Assembly: GCA_937928475.1 (NCBI GenBank)
Contig: CALFVE010000226.1
Span: 1-5,531, forward strand
Source of the DNA: an uncultured bacterium
GTDB lineage: Bacteria > Armatimonadota > Zipacnadia > Zipacnadales > Zipacnadaceae
DNA: 5,531 bases
Direction of reading: 5' to 3'
Shown here: in pieces, positions 5,480 to 5,531 of the stretch
How the letters are laid out: the number at the start of each line of letters is the position of its first letter
Numbering within the stretch: position 1 is the stretch's first letter
Made by a program: the position numbers and the translations under genes
The notes under the pieces: generated by a model
The model's input: only the letters and a program-made list of their open reading frames with translations
The model's database searches: none
Told to the model about the DNA's origin: nothing

Positions 5480-5508
5480 CCCACCTCCCCTCGGGGAGGG
5501 GAGGTGGG
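5480..5508. repeat. Large C-rich/G-rich inverted repeat
   Basis: CCCACCTCCCC (5480-5490), loop TCGGGGA, GGGGAGGTGGG (5498-5508): an 11-base-pair perfect stem. An alternative inner pairing (CCTCCCC with GGGGAGG) is also possible. It is a different sequence family from R0-R4. With no gene in view on either side, it could be a terminator for a gene beyond the window or another dispersed repeat. Confidence 0.7.
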
Positions 5509-5516
5509 GGCAGGTC

Positions 5517-5531
5517 TCCGCGTAGGGCAGG
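5517..5531 (+). repeat. Dispersed hairpin repeat, copy R5 (cut by window end)
   Basis: TCCGCGTAGGGCAGG is identical to the first 15 bases of R3 (5345-5359), so a further copy almost certainly continues past the window. Confidence 0.7.

Overview
This is a GC-rich bacterial chromosomal segment with four well-supported protein genes and an unusual amount of short repeated DNA. I saw no tRNA, rRNA, CRISPR array, transposase or phage gene. GC-dominated third codon positions, palindromic repeats of the GCAGGCT/AGCCTGC type, a golvesin-like lipoprotein and a long ADP-ribosylglycohydrolase would fit Armatimonadota, Planctomycetota or related environmental phyla. That placement is a guess from style, not a demonstration.

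Layout, left to right. Positions 1-40 hold one copy of a dispersed hairpin repeat. Next comes a + strand gene (75-1007) for a membrane-anchored or secreted protein with a proline-rich linker and two similar beta-rich domains. It converges on, and overlaps by 4 bases, a - strand gene (1004-1723) for a PRPP-motif phosphoribosyltransferase of the COG1926 type. A 501-base divergent spacer follows (1724-2224). It contains a TATAAT-like box, about 13 tandem copies of an 11-base unit, and a second 7/8-base tandem repeat that ends just before the ribosome-binding site of the next gene.

That gene (2225-3715, +) encodes a 496-residue ADP-ribosylglycohydrolase (DraG/ARH fold) with an Ig-like C-terminal extension and a terminal cysteine cluster. 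A strong GC hairpin lies immediately downstream. A convergent - strand gene (3850-4962) encodes a lipoprotein with a golvesin/xanthan-lyase-type beta-sandwich and a C-terminal papain-like (CHAP/NlpC-P60-style) domain. It is driven by a near-perfect sigma-70 promoter (TTGACT, 17 bases, TATAAT). From about 5044 to the end I recognise no gene. The last 270 bases hold at least four more hairpin repeats and a separate large C-rich/G-rich inverted repeat.

The genes do not form one operon: orientation alternates +, -, +, -. Phosphoribosyltransferase and ADP-ribosylglycohydrolase chemistry both touch ribose-phosphate metabolism and are divergently arranged, but a functional link is only speculation. 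The two envelope proteins (first and last genes) share no visible partner. The least ordinary features are the repeat-filled leader of the glycohydrolase gene, the dispersed hairpin family at both ends, and the domain architectures of the glycohydrolase and the lipoprotein.
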